Source: Nocardioides ginsengisegetis (lineage in GTDB: Bacteria > Actinomycetota > Actinomycetes > Propionibacteriales > Nocardioidaceae). Taken from it: a DNA stretch of 64,000 nt. Below the pieces are notes generated by a model that ran no database searches, was not told the DNA's origin, and was given only the letters and a program-made list of their open reading frames with translations. Each line of letters begins with the position of its first letter. The first letter of the stretch is position 1. The DNA is taken from assembly GCF_014138045.1 (NCBI RefSeq), contig NZ_JACGXA010000001.1, positions 2,155,001 through 2,219,000 on the forward strand, read 5' to 3'. Made by a program: the position numbers and the translations under genes. Positions 45,467 to 53,801 of the stretch are shown here, in pieces.

Positions 45467-46468
45467 GGCGACATCGGGGCTCTCGTGAGCGTGTGAATCC
45501 GTGTCCGTCCCGGGCGTGTGGAGGTCGCCCCAGACCTGGGGCGGGACCGCCTGCTCGAGCAGGCGGGTCACCAGACCGACCAGTGCATGGTCGCGGCCGC
45601 CCGCGGGGACCCGGTCCAGCGCGCACCACGCGAGGGCCCCGTGCCCGGCCAGCCAGGCCGCGAAGGCCAGCAGGACGGCCGGCCCCGTGAGCAGCTCGTC
45701 GGGCGCGCGGCGCACCACGTCGGTCCAGAACGCGACGTCGGCGCGGGCGGTCTCGCGGTCGAGCAGGCCGAGGGCGCAATCGAGGACGGGGCGGTCGGCC
45801 AGGTCGGCCACCAGCTGAGCCAGCTCATCGTCGGTGGCGACGGTGCCGAGACCCGTGTGGGTGGTGACCAGCCGGATCATCCGCAGTGCGGCGTCCCGCC
45901 AGCTCCCGGACGAGGTGTCCACCCCCGCCAGTGCCGCCTCCAGCGCGGCGACCCGGGCGGGGTCGGCGGCGATCGAGCGCGCCAGGTCGTCACGACTGGC
46001 GTGGGTCACGAAGCCCTCGACCACGGCCTCGGCCGCGAAGCGGTGGCCGGTCACGTCGTAGGGGACTCCGTGGGCCGGCACTCCGGGGTGGCGCCCCAGC
46101 AGCGGGAACCACCGCTTGCCGTCCGAGCGCAGGCAGTCGACCACGGCGATGCCGGACCGCTCCAGCGACCTCGCGAGCGCGTTGGCGACGCGCCGCGCCG
46201 GCTGGTCGCCACCGGAGTAGAGGACCAGCACGACCCGCCCGACGCGGTGCCGCACGGCCGGGTCCACGAGGGCCCCGACGACCTCCGCGACGTCATCCGG
46301 GTCGTGGGGCAGGTCGACGCGGGCGTGGAAGGGCCGGGCGCCGCCGAAGGTGAGCATCACGACGGAGTCGGTCGGGGCGAAGCCGAGGACCACGGGCACG
46401 ACGGCCAGGAGGTCCTCGGGGGTGCGGGCGACGAACGTGGGGGCATGGCGGCTGGTCTCTCGTGTCAT
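45464..46468 (-). CDS. DUF4192 family protein
   Basis: A 334-residue actinobacterial protein of unknown function. The family-typical beginning is TPEDLLAVVPVVLGFAPTDSVVML; further conserved parts are VLVLYSGGDQPARRVANALA and WFPLLGRHPGVPAHG. The second half is helical and rich in Ala, Leu and Asp. No membrane helix. The last residues (SHAHESPDVA) are disordered. It stands divergent from the DNA polymerase IV gene with 137 nt between the starts; a functional link is not shown. Confidence 0.85.
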   Translation of the reverse strand: MTRETSRHAPTFVARTPEDLLAVVPVVLGFAPTDSVVMLTFGGARPFHARVDLPHDPDDVAEVVGALVDPAVRHRVGRVVLVLYSGGDQPARRVANALARSLERSGIAVVDCLRSDGKRWFPLLGRHPGVPAHGVPYDVTGHRFAAEAVVEGFVTHASRDDLARSIAADPARVAALEAALAGVDTSSGSWRDAALRMIRLVTTHTGLGTVATDDELAQLVADLADRPVLDCALGLLDRETARADVAFWTDVVRRAPDELLTGPAVLLAFAAWLAGHGALAWCALDRVPAGGRDHALVGLVTRLLEQAVPPQVWGDLHTPGTDTDSHAHESPDVA

Positions 46469-46593
46469 GGGCAGAGGCTCCCCACCGCTGCCGACCGTGC
46501 CGGGGTGGCCGGGGCGCGGTTGTGCACACGGCGTACGCGGGAGCGGCCTGTGGACGACTCGTGGCGCTGGGCGGGACCGTCGGTGGCTCGCGG

Positions 46594-46599
46594 TACGTT
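46594..46599 (+). promoter_or_regulatory. -10 hexamer TACGTT of dinB
   Basis: TACGTT 6 nt before the GTG at 46606; leaderless spacing. No LexA-type box (GAACNNNNGTTC) is seen nearby. Confidence 0.45.
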
Positions 46600-46605
46600 G
46601 CGCCC

Positions 46606-47931
46606 GTGCGCGCGCACGCCTCCCTCCTCCACCTCGACCTCGACGCCTTCTTCGCGGCCGTCGAGCAGCGTGACAAACCCTCGTTGCGGGGCAAGCCGGT
46701 CGTGGTGGGCGGTGTCGGGAGTCGGGGCGTGGTGGCCACGGCGTCCTATGAGGCCCGCAAGTACGGCGTCCGCTCGGCCATGTCGACCCGCGAGGCACGG
46801 TCGCGGTGCCCGCACGCCGCCTTCCTCACCGGCCGCTTCCACGCCTACCGCGAGGCCAGCACCGCGGTGATGACGCTGCTCCGGTCGGTGTCCCCCCTGG
46901 TGGAGCCGCTGTCGCTGGACGAGGCGTTCATCGACCTCGAGCAGGCCGGGCTCCCCGACCTCGAGGTGCCGACGGTGACCGCGTTCGCCGAGGAGCTGCG
47001 CGGCCGGGTCAGCGAGGTGACGCGCGGCCTCACCGCCTCGGTCGGCCTGGGCACCTCGAAGTTCATCGCCAAGGTCGCCAGCGACCTCGACAAGCCCGAC
47101 GGCCTGGTCGTGGTGCCGCCCGGCACCGAGGCCGAGCTGCTGCGCCCCATGCACGTCACGGTGATCCCCGGCGTCGGCCCGGCCACCGCCGAGCGGCTGC
47201 GCCGCGCCGGCATCCACACGGTGCTCGACCTCGAGGCGGTCGGCCTCGACGAGCTGGTGCGCCTGGTGGGCAAGGCCCACGGCACCGGCCTCTTCCACCT
47301 CGCCCGCGCCGAGGACGACCGGGCCGTGGTGCCCGAGCGCGAGGCCAAGTCGGTCAGCGTCGAGGGCACCTACGACACCGACCTGACCGACCGGCGGCTC
47401 ATGGAGGGCCTGCTGACGCGGCAGGCGGGCGAGGTCGCCGAGCGGCTGCGCAAGCACGGGCTCTCCGGACGCACGGTCTCGATCAAGGTGCGGCTCCACG
47501 ACTTCACCACGCTGAGCCGCTCCTCCACCCTGCACTCCCCCACCGACTCGACGGCGACCATCGCGCGCCTGGCCCGCGGCCTGCTCACCGACCTCGACAC
47601 CTCCGGTGGCGTCCGGCTGCTGGGGGTGGGCGTCTCCGGCCTCGCCGACTGGATCCAGGAGGACCTCTTCGGGGAGACGACCGACGAGGCGGAGGAGCCT
47701 CCCGAGGTCGTGGAGCCGCCCTCGATCCGGCGCAGCACCTGGGCGCCGGGCATGGACGTCGAGCACGCCGAGATGGGCCGCGGGTGGGTCTGGGGCGCCG
47801 GGCGCGGCGTGGTCACCGTGCGGTTCGAGACGGCCGAGTCCCCCGCCGGGCCGGTCCGGTCCTACCCCGAGGACGACCCGCAGCTCAGCGCGTGGCGGCC
47901 GCCCGTCACCGAGGACGAGCAAGCAGGCTGA
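46606..47931 (+). CDS. dinB: DNA polymerase IV
   Basis: A 441-residue Y-family translesion polymerase. Palm motifs: LLHLDLDAFFAAVEQ (metal Asp), KPVVVGGVGSRGVVATASYEAR and LSLDEAFIDLE (catalytic Asp-Glu). The thumb has helix-hairpin-helix motifs (VTVIPGVGPATAERLRRAG), then the little finger with SIKVRLHDFTTLSRS. After the polymerase there are about 95 extra residues with an acidic linker and a small domain (TWAPGMDVEHAEMGRGWVW). Such tails occur in actinobacterial DinB and may bind the clamp. The gene ends inside pxpC on the other strand by 26 nt. Confidence 0.94.
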   Translation: MRAHASLLHLDLDAFFAAVEQRDKPSLRGKPVVVGGVGSRGVVATASYEARKYGVRSAMSTREARSRCPHAAFLTGRFHAYREASTAVMTLLRSVSPLVEPLSLDEAFIDLEQAGLPDLEVPTVTAFAEELRGRVSEVTRGLTASVGLGTSKFIAKVASDLDKPDGLVVVPPGTEAELLRPMHVTVIPGVGPATAERLRRAGIHTVLDLEAVGLDELVRLVGKAHGTGLFHLARAEDDRAVVPEREAKSVSVEGTYDTDLTDRRLMEGLLTRQAGEVAERLRKHGLSGRTVSIKVRLHDFTTLSRSSTLHSPTDSTATIARLARGLLTDLDTSGGVRLLGVGVSGLADWIQEDLFGETTDEAEEPPEVVEPPSIRRSTWAPGMDVEHAEMGRGWVWGAGRGVVTVRFETAESPAGPVRSYPEDDPQLSAWRPPVTEDEQAG

Positions 47932-48766
47932 ACCCCACCTCGTCGCCGGGGCGCAGCTGCGCGCACTGCCACAGGTCGGCCTCGTCCACGACCGCGACCA
48001 CCGGGTAGCCCCCGGTCGGCGGATGGTCGGCGAGGAACACCACGGGCTGCCCGTCCGGCGGGACCTGCACCGCCCCCAGCACCATCCCCTCGCTGGCCAG
48101 CTCGCCGTCGCGGACCCGCTCAAGGGCGGGCCCGTCGAGGCGCAGCCCGATCCGGTTGGACTCCGTCCGAACCGTGTACGTCGCTCCCGCGAGCCGCTCG
48201 AGGGCCCGCGGCGCGAACCAGTCCGCGCGCGGCCCCGCGTGCAGCCGCAGCCGGCCCGGCCGGGGCGGCCGCGGCGTGTCGTGGGAGCGCGGGTCGCCGG
48301 TCGGCTCCCCGACCGGCAGGACCGTGCCGTCGGTGACCCGCGGCGGCCCGACCCAGGCCAGCGTGTCGGTGGACCGCGAGCCCAGCACGGGCTCGACCGC
48401 GACGCCACCCCCCACCGCCAGGCAGGACCGCACCCCGGCGGACGGGGTGCCGAGGGCGAGCGTGGCCCCGGCGGGGACCCACACGGGTGCGCCGTGCGCC
48501 CGGGCCTCGCCGTCGACCGCCACCGGGACCGGAGCACCCGTCACGGCGACCCAGCGCCCCGACCCGGCCCGCACCACCAGCCCACCCATCGTCACCTCGA
48601 GCACCGCGGCCCCGGGCCGGTTGCCGACGAGCCGGTTGGCCAGGGCGGCGGCCGGCGGATCGAGCGCACCCGCCCGCGGCACGCCGAGGTGGGCCTGTCC
48701 GAGCCGCCCCCGGTCCTGCACGGTGGTCAGCGTCCCGGCGGCCAGCACGGTCCAGTCGGCGTTCAC
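47906..48766 (-). CDS. pxpC: 5-oxoprolinase subunit C (PxpC)
   Basis: Third subunit of the bacterial 5-oxoprolinase (PxpABC), which hydrolyses 5-oxoproline to glutamate with ATP. The 286-residue protein has the KipA/biotin-dependent-carboxylase-like fold: TVQDRGRLGQAHLGVPRAGALDPPA at the start (seen as DRGRLGQAHLGVPRAGALD), NRLVGN, and YTVRTESNRIGLRLDGP. The C-terminal half ends with HPPTGGYPVVAVV. The GTG start overlaps pxpB by 4 nt. It converges with dinB, overlapping by 26 nt. Confidence 0.93.
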   Translation of the reverse strand: MNADWTVLAAGTLTTVQDRGRLGQAHLGVPRAGALDPPAAALANRLVGNRPGAAVLEVTMGGLVVRAGSGRWVAVTGAPVPVAVDGEARAHGAPVWVPAGATLALGTPSAGVRSCLAVGGGVAVEPVLGSRSTDTLAWVGPPRVTDGTVLPVGEPTGDPRSHDTPRPPRPGRLRLHAGPRADWFAPRALERLAGATYTVRTESNRIGLRLDGPALERVRDGELASEGMVLGAVQVPPDGQPVVFLADHPPTGGYPVVAVVDEADLWQCAQLRPGDEVGFSLLARPR

Positions 48767-49356
48767 ACGGCCTCGAAGCGCACGCGCGTGCCGGGCGGCA
48801 GCAGCGCCGGCGACGGGCGCTCCTGGTCCCACAGCGGCGCGTCGGTGGTCCCGAGCAGCCGCCAGCCGCCGGGTGAGGACGTGGGGTAGGCGCCGCACCA
48901 CGAGCCGGCCAGGCCGACCGACCCGGCGGGCACGCTCGGGCGCGGGGTCTCCAGCCGCGGCACGGCGAGCTCCTGGGGCAGACCCGTGAGGTAGGAGAAG
49001 CCGGGCGCGAAGCCGCAGAAGGCCGCCACGAACTCCAGGGACGTGTGCCGGGCGACGACCCCGGCCTCGTCGGTCCCCCACCGCTCGGCGACGAAGGCCA
49101 GGTCGGGCCCGTCGTAGCGGACCGGGACGGTGACCGACGGTCCCGAGGGCACCGACCCGGACGGCGACCACGCCGCCAGGGCGGCGACCAGGCCGGCGGG
49201 GTCCGGCACGCCGTCGAACAGCACGGTCGCGGCGGCGGGGACGACCTCGACCGCATCGACCGGGAGCGCCCGCGCCCACGTGGCCAGCGACAGCGCCTCG
49301 GCCGCGTCGGGGACCTCCACGAGGAGGGCGTGGGGTCCGGCGGTCCTGGTCAGCAC
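48763..49356 (-). CDS. pxpB: 5-oxoprolinase subunit B (PxpB)
   Basis: A 197-residue KipI-type protein that works with PxpC. The family core is seen as TAGPHALLVEV at the start, then the loop RHTSLEFVAAFCGFAPGFSYLTGLP, in parts FCGFAPGFSYLTG, and VPAGSVGLAG with YPTSSPGGWRLLG. The GTG at 49356 is chosen because the fold begins immediately (VLTRTAGPHALL); further in-frame codons upstream read across a strong hairpin and look non-coding. It overlaps pxpC by 4 nt and lies 389 nt downstream of pxpA. Confidence 0.92.
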   Translation of the reverse strand: MLTRTAGPHALLVEVPDAAEALSLATWARALPVDAVEVVPAAATVLFDGVPDPAGLVAALAAWSPSGSVPSGPSVTVPVRYDGPDLAFVAERWGTDEAGVVARHTSLEFVAAFCGFAPGFSYLTGLPQELAVPRLETPRPSVPAGSVGLAGSWCGAYPTSSPGGWRLLGTTDAPLWDQERPSPALLPPGTRVRFEAV

Positions 49357-49745
49357 GGGACCAGTGAACACCGCGTGGACCCGGGGTGCGCGAGGGTGGG
49401 AAAATGGGGTGAGGGGTTCGGCGATGGTATGAGCATCACCGAACCCCTCGGCTTTGACCGGAAACGGTGACGCCCGGTCCACCGACCTCTCGCTCCGACC
49501 CCGCCGCCCCCGTCACCGGGCCGACGCGGCGAGTTGCCTCGCCGTCTGGATCCTTGCTCCTGGTCGATCCCCAGCTCTTCGCCGGCTGGGCCGGTGTCGA
49601 TCTGGTAGGGAGAGTTCTATGCCCCGTGGCGTCGGCCCGCAAGGCTTTCGGGGAACATTTCCCGACATTCCTGCGGTCCCACAACGCCCTCCACAGAAGG
49701 GCCCCGCGAGTGCACAGGTCGAGCCCGTTCCTCCACAGGATTGGC
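49357..49745. other. Gap between pxpA and pxpB
   Basis: A 389-nt stretch without a convincing gene. It contains a near-perfect 14-bp hairpin (49413-49447) before pxpB and the start of a hairpin that overlaps the end of pxpA (49730-49760). On the plus strand a frame from 49619 has an ATG with GGGAGA upstream, but it runs antisense into pxpA. Confidence 0.5.
49413..49447. promoter_or_regulatory. Hairpin upstream of pxpB
   Basis: GGGGTTCGGCGATG and its complement with one mismatch, separated by a 7-nt loop. It lies 57-91 nt before the pxpB start. It may be an attenuator, an RNA-processing site, or an operator. Confidence 0.5.
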
Positions 49746-49760
49746 TCAGTCCTGTGGAGG
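49730..49760. terminator. Hairpin overlapping the pxpA stop
   Basis: A perfect 11-bp inverted repeat (CCTCCACAGGA and complement) with a 9-nt loop that contains the pxpA stop codon. It could end the pxpA transcript before pxpBC. Confidence 0.6.
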
Positions 49761-50468
49761 ATTCCCGAGCCCCGACAGGACCAGACCAGCCGCCTCCAGC
49801 GCCCGTCGTACGGCGCGGGCGTGGTCGACCGCGCCGCGGTTGTCGCCGTGCACGCACAGCGAGTCGAGGCGCGGCTCGGTCCAGCCCGCCAGCTCGACCG
49901 CACGGGCGGCGATCACCTCCCCGTCGGAGAGCACCGCACCCGGCTCGGTGCGCGGCAGCAGCAGCCCGTCGTCCCCGTAGGCCCGGTCGGGGAAGCCCTC
50001 GCGGAGCACGCGTCGCCCGGCCTCGGCAGCCTGGTCGAGCAGCAGGCCGCCTGGCATCCCGAGCACCGGCAGCGTGCCGGAGCCGGCGAGCACCGCGGCC
50101 GCCTGCTCGGCATCGCGCACCACCCGGTGGTAGAGCGCGCCGTGCGGCTTGACGTAGTCGACCGTGGTCCCGCACGACACCGCGATCGCGGTCAGCACCC
50201 CCACCTGGTCGAGCACCTGCTCGCGTAGGCGGTCGAACGGGACGTCCCGGGCGACCCGCCCGAAGCTCTCCCGGTCGGCGTAGGAGACCTGGGCCCCCAC
50301 CGCCACGCCCAGCCTCACGGCCTCCTCGCAGACCCGGCGCATGATCACCGGGTTGCCGGCGTGGTAGCCGCAGGCGACGTTCGCGCTGGTCACCACCGCG
50401 AGCAGCGCCGCGTCGTCGGTCACCTCCTCGCCGAGGTCGGCGTTGAGGTCGATGGAGGATCGGTGCAC
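49746..50468 (-). CDS. pxpA: 5-oxoprolinase subunit A (PxpA)
   Basis: A 240-residue LamB/YcsF-family protein and the first subunit of 5-oxoprolinase. Diagnostic segments: IDLNADLGEEVTDDAALL, TSANVACGYHAGNP (metal-binding His), VGAQVSYADRESFGR and VDYVKPHGALYHRV. The end has SLCVHGDNRGAV. The GTG start is 6 nt after its -10 box, within a 23-nt divergent region with the oligopeptidase gene. In most bacteria pxpA lies directly next to pxpBC; here 389 nt separate them. Confidence 0.95.
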   Translation of the reverse strand: MHRSSIDLNADLGEEVTDDAALLAVVTSANVACGYHAGNPVIMRRVCEEAVRLGVAVGAQVSYADRESFGRVARDVPFDRLREQVLDQVGVLTAIAVSCGTTVDYVKPHGALYHRVVRDAEQAAAVLAGSGTLPVLGMPGGLLLDQAAEAGRRVLREGFPDRAYGDDGLLLPRTEPGAVLSDGEVIAARAVELAGWTEPRLDSLCVHGDNRGAVDHARAVRRALEAAGLVLSGLGNPPQD

Positions 50469-50474
50469 CCCCCG

Positions 50475-50484
50475 ACGCTAGCGT
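50475..50484. promoter_or_regulatory. Palindromic shared -10 element, ACGCTAGCGT
   Basis: One 10-bp palindrome gives TAGCGT on both strands. On the plus strand it lies 7 nt before the oligopeptidase ATG, on the minus strand 6 nt before the pxpA GTG. Both genes have the leaderless spacing, and the whole divergent region is 23 nt. Confidence 0.6.
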
Positions 50485-50491
50485 TCTCGGC

Positions 50492-52663
50492 ATGTCCCCC
50501 GAAGCAACACCCGACGTCGTCCCGCACCCGCCCGTCGCGGACCGTCGCCCCACCACCCGCGAGATCCACGGCGAGACGCGCACCGACGACTACGAGTGGC
50601 TGCGCGAGAAGGACTCCGAGGACGTGGTGGCCCACCTCGAGGCCGAGAACGCCTACACCGAGGCGCGCACCGCCCACCTCGCCGACCTGCGCGCCGCGAT
50701 CTTCGACGAGATCAAGGCCCGCACCCTCGAGACCGACCTGTCGGTGCCGACCCGCAACCGCGGCTACTGGTACTACGGCCGCTCCTTCGAGGGCAAGGAG
50801 TACGGCGTCTCCTGCCGCGTGCCGGTCAGCGACCCGGATGACTGGACTCCCCCGCAGCCGGCCCAGGACTGCGCGCCCGACGAGCCGGCCCTGCCCGGCG
50901 AGGAGCTGCTGCTCGACCTCAACGCGCTCGCGGAGGGCCACGAGTTCTTCTCCCTCGGCGGCTCCGCGGTGAGCCCCGACGGTCACCTGCTGGCCTACTC
51001 CACCGACGTGGTCGGCGACGAGCGCTACACCGTGCGCGTCCTGGACCTGCGGACCCGCGAGCTGCTCGGCGACGAGATCACCGGCGTGCTCGGCGGCGCG
51101 ACCTGGGACCGCGACGGCGGGGAGCTCTACTACACGACCACCGACGAGGCGTGGCGCGCCGACAAGATCTGGCGGCACCGGCTCGGCACGCCCCAGACCG
51201 ACGACGAGCTGGTCTTCCACGAGACCGACGAGCGCTTCTGGGTCGGCACCGGACGGACCCGCAGCGACCGCTTCCTCATGGTCGCCTCGGGCTCCAAGAC
51301 CACGTCGGAGTACCACTTCCTCGACGCCGAGGCGCCCGAGAAGGGCCTGCAGGTCTTCGCGCCGCGCGTCGAGGGACTGGAGTACAACCTCGACCACGCC
51401 GTCCTCGGCGGCCAGGACCGGTTCCTGGTGCTGCACAACCACACCGGCGACGACTTCGAGCTGGCCACGGCCCCCTGCGCCACCACCGCACCGGACGCCT
51501 GGTTGCCGCTGATCGCGCACGACAGCGCCGTACGCCTCGAGGACGTCGACGCCTTCGCCGGCCACCTCGTCGTGCACCAGCGCAGTCAGGGGCTGACCCA
51601 GCTCCGCGTGCTCGAGCTCGGCGACGACCCGGCGGCGCCGGTCACCGACGACTACCTCGTGGAGTTCGACGAGGAGGTCTACACGGTCGGCTCGGGCGGC
51701 AACCCCGGCTTCCACCAGCCGACGGTCCGGCTGGGCTACACCTCGATGGCCATCCCGTCCTCGGTCTACGACTACGACGTCCGCACCCGCGAGCTCACCC
51801 TGCTCCGCCGCACCCCCGTCCTCGGCGGCTACGACCCCGCCGACTACGAGGAGCACCGGCTCTGGGCGCCCACCGAGGACGGCGAGCAGGTGCCGATCTC
51901 GATCGTGTGCCGCCGCGGTGCCCGGGCCGACGGCCCGATCCCGGTCCTGCTCTACGGCTACGGCGCCTACGAGGCCTCCATCGACCCCTACTTCTCCGTG
52001 GCCCGGCTCTCCCTGCTCGACCGCGGCGCCGGCTTCGCGATCGCGCACGTGCGCGGTGGCGGCGAGATGGGCCGCCGGTGGTACGACGGCGGCAAGATGC
52101 TCAACAAGCAGAACACCTTCTCCGACTTCATCGCCTGCGCCCGCCACCTCGTCGACACCGGCTGGACCACCCCCGAGCGCCTCGTCGCCGAGGGCGCCAG
52201 TGCCGGCGGCCTGCTCATGGGCGCGGTCGCCAACCAGGCGCCGCAGCTCTTCGGCGGCATCGTCGCCGGGGTGCCGTTCGTGGACGCGCTGACCACGATG
52301 CTCGACGCGAGCCTGCCGCTGACTGTCACGGAGTACGACGAGTGGGGCAACCCCGAGGACGACCCCACCGTCTACGCGACGATGCGCGGCTACGCGCCGT
52401 ACGAGAACGTGATCGCCACCGACTACCCGCCGATCCTGGCCGAGACGTCCCTCAACGACACCAGGGTGCTCTACGTCGAGCCGGCCAAGTGGGTCGCCAA
52501 GCTCCGCGCGACGGCGGTCGGGCGGCGCGACGTGCTGCTCCGCACCGAGATGTCGGCCGGGCACGGGGGCGTCTCGGGGCGCTACAAGTCATGGCACGAC
52601 CGGGCCTTCTCGCTGGCCTGGATCCTGGACCGGATGGGCCTCGCCGACCCTGCCGCCGACTGA
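50492..52663 (+). CDS. ptrB: Oligopeptidase B (S9 family)
   Basis: A 723-residue cytosolic serine peptidase that cleaves peptides after basic residues. The N-terminal 400 residues form the beta-propeller; the C-terminal alpha/beta-hydrolase has the triad Ser570 (EGASAGGLLMG), Asp656 (SLNDTRVLY) and His691 (MSAGHGGVSG). GGGEMGRRWYDGGKMLNKQNTF is the typical stretch before the nucleophile. No signal peptide is seen. The ATG is 7 nt after the -10 box shared with pxpA. A short hairpin follows 10 nt after the stop. Confidence 0.94.
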   Translation: MSPEATPDVVPHPPVADRRPTTREIHGETRTDDYEWLREKDSEDVVAHLEAENAYTEARTAHLADLRAAIFDEIKARTLETDLSVPTRNRGYWYYGRSFEGKEYGVSCRVPVSDPDDWTPPQPAQDCAPDEPALPGEELLLDLNALAEGHEFFSLGGSAVSPDGHLLAYSTDVVGDERYTVRVLDLRTRELLGDEITGVLGGATWDRDGGELYYTTTDEAWRADKIWRHRLGTPQTDDELVFHETDERFWVGTGRTRSDRFLMVASGSKTTSEYHFLDAEAPEKGLQVFAPRVEGLEYNLDHAVLGGQDRFLVLHNHTGDDFELATAPCATTAPDAWLPLIAHDSAVRLEDVDAFAGHLVVHQRSQGLTQLRVLELGDDPAAPVTDDYLVEFDEEVYTVGSGGNPGFHQPTVRLGYTSMAIPSSVYDYDVRTRELTLLRRTPVLGGYDPADYEEHRLWAPTEDGEQVPISIVCRRGARADGPIPVLLYGYGAYEASIDPYFSVARLSLLDRGAGFAIAHVRGGGEMGRRWYDGGKMLNKQNTFSDFIACARHLVDTGWTTPERLVAEGASAGGLLMGAVANQAPQLFGGIVAGVPFVDALTTMLDASLPLTVTEYDEWGNPEDDPTVYATMRGYAPYENVIATDYPPILAETSLNDTRVLYVEPAKWVAKLRATAVGRRDVLLRTEMSAGHGGVSGRYKSWHDRAFSLAWILDRMGLADPAAD

Positions 52664-52673
52664 GAAGTCCCTG

Positions 52674-52697
52674 AGAGTTGCCGTTGCGTGCAACTCT
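52674..52697. terminator. Short hairpin after ptrB
   Basis: AGAGTTGC and its complement GCAACTCT with an 8-nt loop, 10 nt after the ptrB stop. No T-run, so a weak terminator at best. Confidence 0.4.
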
Positions 52698-52752
52698 GAC
52701 CAATCCCCACGCGTCCTTTGCAACGAAGGCCCAACACAACCCCACATGCCCC

Positions 52753-52780
52753 GGGAATCTCCGGGTACGCCGGGACGTTG
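52753..52780 (+). promoter_or_regulatory. ECF-type stress promoter upstream of the group 2 sigma gene
   Basis: GGAAT (52754-52758) and CGTT (52776-52779) are 17 nt apart, the spacing and sequence seen for SigE/SigH-type promoters of actinobacteria, including the one that drives sigB in mycobacteria. Transcription would begin about 45-50 nt before the ATG. Confidence 0.5.
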
Positions 52781-52834
52781 GACAAATCGCGAGGCACTCC
52801 GGTGAGAGTGCCCATCAGCTGAGGAGGGCGTCCC

Positions 52835-53791
52835 ATGGCGACACGGACCGCAACTGCCGGGACCCGGGAGATCGAAGGCCGCGACAGCGTCGGCCTCTAC
52901 CTCGACGAGATCGCACGCAACCCCCTCCTCGACGCCGCCACCGAGGTCGAGCTCTCCAAGACCATCGAGGCCGGCCTGATGGCCGAGGCGCTCCTGGCCG
53001 AGGGTCGCGTGGGCCGCCGCAAGGGCGGTGCGCCGCTCGCGGCGACGGAGGAGGAGCTCGAGTGGCTCGCCGAGGAGGGCCGCAAGGCCGTCGACACGTT
53101 CATCACCGCCAACCTGCGCCTGGTCGTCTCGATCGCGCGCAAGTACGGCCGGGCCCAGATGCCGATGCTCGACCTGATCCAGGAGGGCAACACCGGCCTG
53201 ATCCGGGCGGTCGAGAAGTTCGACTACACCAAGGGCTACAAGTTCTCGACCTACGCCACGTGGTGGGTGCGGCAGGCGATCACCCGCGGCATCGCCCAGC
53301 AGGCGCGGGTCGTGCGGCTCCCCGTGCACGTCGTCGAGGAGCTCAACCAGGTCGGCGGCGCCCGCCGCACGCTCGAGCGCCAGCTCGGCCGTGACCCCGA
53401 CCCGCAGGAGATCGCCACCGAGCTCGGCATGGACGTCGACCGTGTCCTCGACCTGATGGCGTGGGGCCGCGAGCACGTCAGCCTCGACTCCCCCGTCGAC
53501 GAGGACGGCGACACGTCGCTGGGCGACCTGATGGCCCAGGAGACCGCCCCGGGTCCCGACCTGAACTTCATCGACGTCGAGTCCCGCGACCGGCTCAACA
53601 GCCTGGTCGGGCAGCTCGACGACCGGGCCGCGGACATCATCCGCTCGCGCTACGGCCTCGTCGACGGTCGCCAGCACAAGCTGGCCGACATCGGGCTCAA
53701 GCACGGCATCTCCGCCGAGCGGGTCCGCCAGCTCGAGCGGGAGGCGCTGCAGAAGCTGCGCCGGTTCGCCGACCCGGACCTCGCCGCCTGA
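52835..53791 (+). CDS. Group 2 sigma factor (SigB/HrdC-like)
   Basis: A 318-residue RpoD-like sigma factor without the long N-terminus of the primary one. Region 1.2 is DSVGLYLDEIARNPLL; region 2 has NLRLVVSIARKYGRAQMPMLD, in parts NLRLVVSIARKYG, and [20 protein letters not shown]; region 2.4 ATWWVRQAITRGIA; region 4.2 LADIGLKHGISAERVRQLE. It likely directs stress or stationary-phase transcription, as SigB does in mycobacteria. GAGGAGGG lies 6 nt before ATG. An ECF-type promoter is seen upstream. It converges with coaE, 10 nt apart. Confidence 0.93.
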   Translation: MATRTATAGTREIEGRDSVGLYLDEIARNPLLDAATEVELSKTIEAGLMAEALLAEGRVGRRKGGAPLAATEEELEWLAEEGRKAVDTFITANLRLVVSIARKYGRAQMPMLDLIQEGNTGLIRAVEKFDYTKGYKFSTYATWWVRQAITRGIAQQARVVRLPVHVVEELNQVGGARRTLERQLGRDPDPQEIATELGMDVDRVLDLMAWGREHVSLDSPVDEDGDTSLGDLMAQETAPGPDLNFIDVESRDRLNSLVGQLDDRAADIIRSRYGLVDGRQHKLADIGLKHGISAERVRQLEREALQKLRRFADPDLAA

Positions 53792-53801
53792 CCCGCGCCG
53801 C

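Noticed and set aside
46468..47931. ImuAB/DnaE2-type mutasome
   Set aside because: Only one Y-family polymerase with DinB features is present; the neighbour DUF4192 is not ImuA and no dnaE2 is seen.
49394..49411. GGGTGGGAAAATGGGGTG, similar to MraZ-box repeats
   Set aside because: Only two TGGG units, not next to mraZ or other division genes; most likely chance.
49619..50152. Plus-strand frame beginning MPRGVGPQGFRG with a GGGAGA upstream
   Set aside because: It runs antisense through pxpA and becomes Arg/Pro low complexity; no family match is evident.
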